From CAZVWW01 sp964631265 (GTDB taxonomy: Bacteria; Thermotogota; Thermotogae; MWEM01), in contig CAZVWW010000065.1 in assembly GCA_964631265.1 (NCBI GenBank), positions 1 to 12,841 of the forward strand: 12,841 nt of DNA. Reading direction: 5' to 3'. Both the position numbers and the translations under genes were made by a program. This document shows positions 11,930 through 12,841 of the stretch, piece by piece. A model generated the notes under the pieces. That model saw nothing but the letters and a program-made list of their open reading frames with translations. It was not told the DNA's origin and searched no databases. Position 1 is the stretch's first letter, and the number at the start of each line of letters is the position of its first letter.

Positions 11930-12841
11930 TCACATGGATTTAACCGGGATACATATATTGACCAGCTGTTTTCCCTCTTCCTGAGCTTCGTTTTCCGGAT
12001 AGAGTTCAAAACACGGTCTTTCGTCGGGGAGATAACCACTTGAGGGAAGCCACTGTCCGAACGTCCAGTTCCAGGCCTCTCCGTATTCATCAGCTGAAAG
12101 ATTGAAGCTTGCCATTGCATACAAGCCTCCGGGGATTTCCATCTTGCCGATCTCGCCGTTCACTTCTGTATCCTCAGGTACTGTCAGGCAGACGCTGACT
12201 CTAAGTTTTTCTTCTTCCGTTATTTCGGGGTTATCATGGTATATGATGAGGTTCTTCGCTTCCGGACGCTTATCCAGGCCTCTCGGTGCGGCCCATGAAT
12301 AAAGCTTCCCGAAAAGGGTTTCGAAGAGTTTCTCGTTACCCGCGTAAGGTCCCATATACCGTACATAAGCCACCGTCATCTCTTCCAGTGCCTTCACTTC
12401 TACATTGCTCTTGTTCATAAAAATCCTCCTCCGGTTTCTCAAGATGTCATGATTATAGAGAGTCCGGGGGATTTTTTCTTTCCACTCCTTGCACTCCGCT
12501 TGATTCAAATTGCTATCAGCTTGATCCTGATTGTTAAGTGATTGCACCTCCTTTTTCCATTGAGACGGGGTCATATCATATCTTTTCTTAAAGCTCCTTG
12601 AGAAGGCCGCTGAACTTGAAAAACCGCAATCATAAGCAATCTCTGTAAGAGAAGCATTCTCTCTGATGGCGATCAACTCTTTGCTCTTCTGAAGCCTCAA
12701 ACGCTGGATAAACTGGAAAAGGGTCTCGCCCAGAAAGGCATAAAAGATCCGGTGAAAATGATATTTTGAGAAGTTAGCAACACCGGCGAGTTCTTCCAAT
12801 GTCAGTTTTTCGGAGAGATTTTCTTCCATGTAGTCGATGAC
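11930..12841 (-). CDS. AraC-type regulator with C-terminal GyrI-like ligand-binding domain (5' end outside window)
   Basis: The frame is open to the right edge: the four codons before the first Met in view read V-I-D-Y, giving VIDYMEENLSEKLTLEELA. This is the usual start region of AraC helix-turn-helix domains, so the true start lies beyond 12841. Counting from that first Met, residues 1-92 hold the two HTH units (LEELAGVANFSKYHFHRIF and EIAYDCGFSSSAAFSRSFKK, then MTPSQWKK). A polar linker runs to about 137. A GyrI-like domain (AraC effector-binding, as in Rob and BmrR) covers 138-299, with the E-Y-G-E-A-W-N-W ... W-L-P-S-S-G-Y signature. Such domains bind lipophilic compounds and drugs. The gene converges on the MFS exporter, a plausible but unproven target. 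A strong internal ribosome site precedes Met138. Confidence 0.88.
   Translation of the reverse strand, partial: VIDYMEENLSEKLTLEELAGVANFSKYHFHRIFYAFLGETLFQFIQRLRLQKSKELIAIRENASLTEIAYDCGFSSSAAFSRSFKKRYDMTPSQWKKEVQSLNNQDQADSNLNQAECKEWKEKIPRTLYNHDILRNRRRIFMNKSNVEVKALEEMTVAYVRYMGPYAGNEKLFETLFGKLYSWAAPRGLDKRPEAKNLIIYHDNPEITEEEKLRVSVCLTVPEDTEVNGEIGKMEIPGGLYAMASFNLSADEYGEAWNWTFGQWLPSSGYLPDERPCFELYPENEAQEEGKQLVNICIPVKSM
12416..12432 (-). promoter_or_regulatory. Internal ribosome binding site and start inside the AraC/GyrI gene
   Basis: On the minus strand GGAGGAGG (complement of 12425-12432) stands six bases before an in-frame ATG (complement of 12416-12418). The ATG begins exactly at the GyrI-like domain (MNKSNVEVKALEEMT). 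It would yield a separate 162-residue ligand-binding protein ending at the same stop codon. In the long frame the site is read as the Arg-rich end of the linker (NRRRIF). Spacing and strength are as good as any start in the window; use in the cell is inferred. Confidence 0.5.

Noticed and set aside
12545..12555. AAAGGAGGTG on the minus strand inside the AraC/GyrI gene as another internal start
   Set aside because: Despite the perfect anti-16S complement, no ATG, GTG or TTG follows at usable distance, so it is probably a chance codon combination (Lys-Lys-Glu-Val).

Overview
The window (about 46-50% GC by eye, not counted) looks like a signalling-rich stretch of a bacterial chromosome. It holds a class III nucleotide cyclase paired with a cyclic-nucleotide-binding protein, a WYL regulator with a partner gene, two tandem hybrid histidine kinases, an MFS exporter and an AraC/GyrI-type drug-sensing regulator. 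This mix, with consensus sigma-70 promoters and strong AGGAGG ribosome sites, suits a free-living anaerobe or facultative organism such as a spirochaete (Spirochaetota). That assignment is inference only; Desulfobacterota or another lineage is possible. I see no rRNA, tRNA, CRISPR array, transposase or phage gene.

Layout. 3-158 (+): C-terminal end of an unidentified protein. 402-992 (-): GrpB-family nucleotidyltransferase-fold protein with its own promoter. 1181-3602 (-): membrane-bound nucleotide cyclase followed 82 bp downstream by a double cyclic-nucleotide-binding-domain protein, a probable producer/effector pair. 3784-5679 (-): WYL transcription regulator followed by a BtrH/C39-like peptidase-fold protein that lacks the catalytic Cys. 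5680-6015: divergent promoter region carrying one copy of a short hairpin repeat. 6046-10275 (+): two adjacent PAS-rich hybrid histidine kinases, 27 bp apart, with no DNA-binding response regulator in view. 10272-11731 (+): a regulated MFS transporter unit. 11802-11894: second copy of the repeat and hairpins between convergent genes. 11930-12841 (-): AraC-HTH plus GyrI-like regulator, whose 5' end runs off the window.

The most interesting object is the leader of the MFS gene. A consensus promoter (TTGACA-17-TAATAT) overlaps the stop codon of the second kinase. It is followed by a 27-codon leader ORF with a GAGGAGG site, then a 12-bp intrinsic terminator whose T-run ends only 2 bp before the MFS ribosome site. 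Transcripts must therefore read through the terminator to express the transporter. Two segments inside the leader ORF can pair alternatively with each other and with the terminator's 5' arm. This gives a 1:2 / 2:3 / 3:4 arrangement like the classical trp-type attenuators. Ribosome stalling on the leader peptide (by a drug or another signal) would be predicted to switch the exporter on. A convergent neighbour with a GyrI-like ligand domain fits a drug-response locus.
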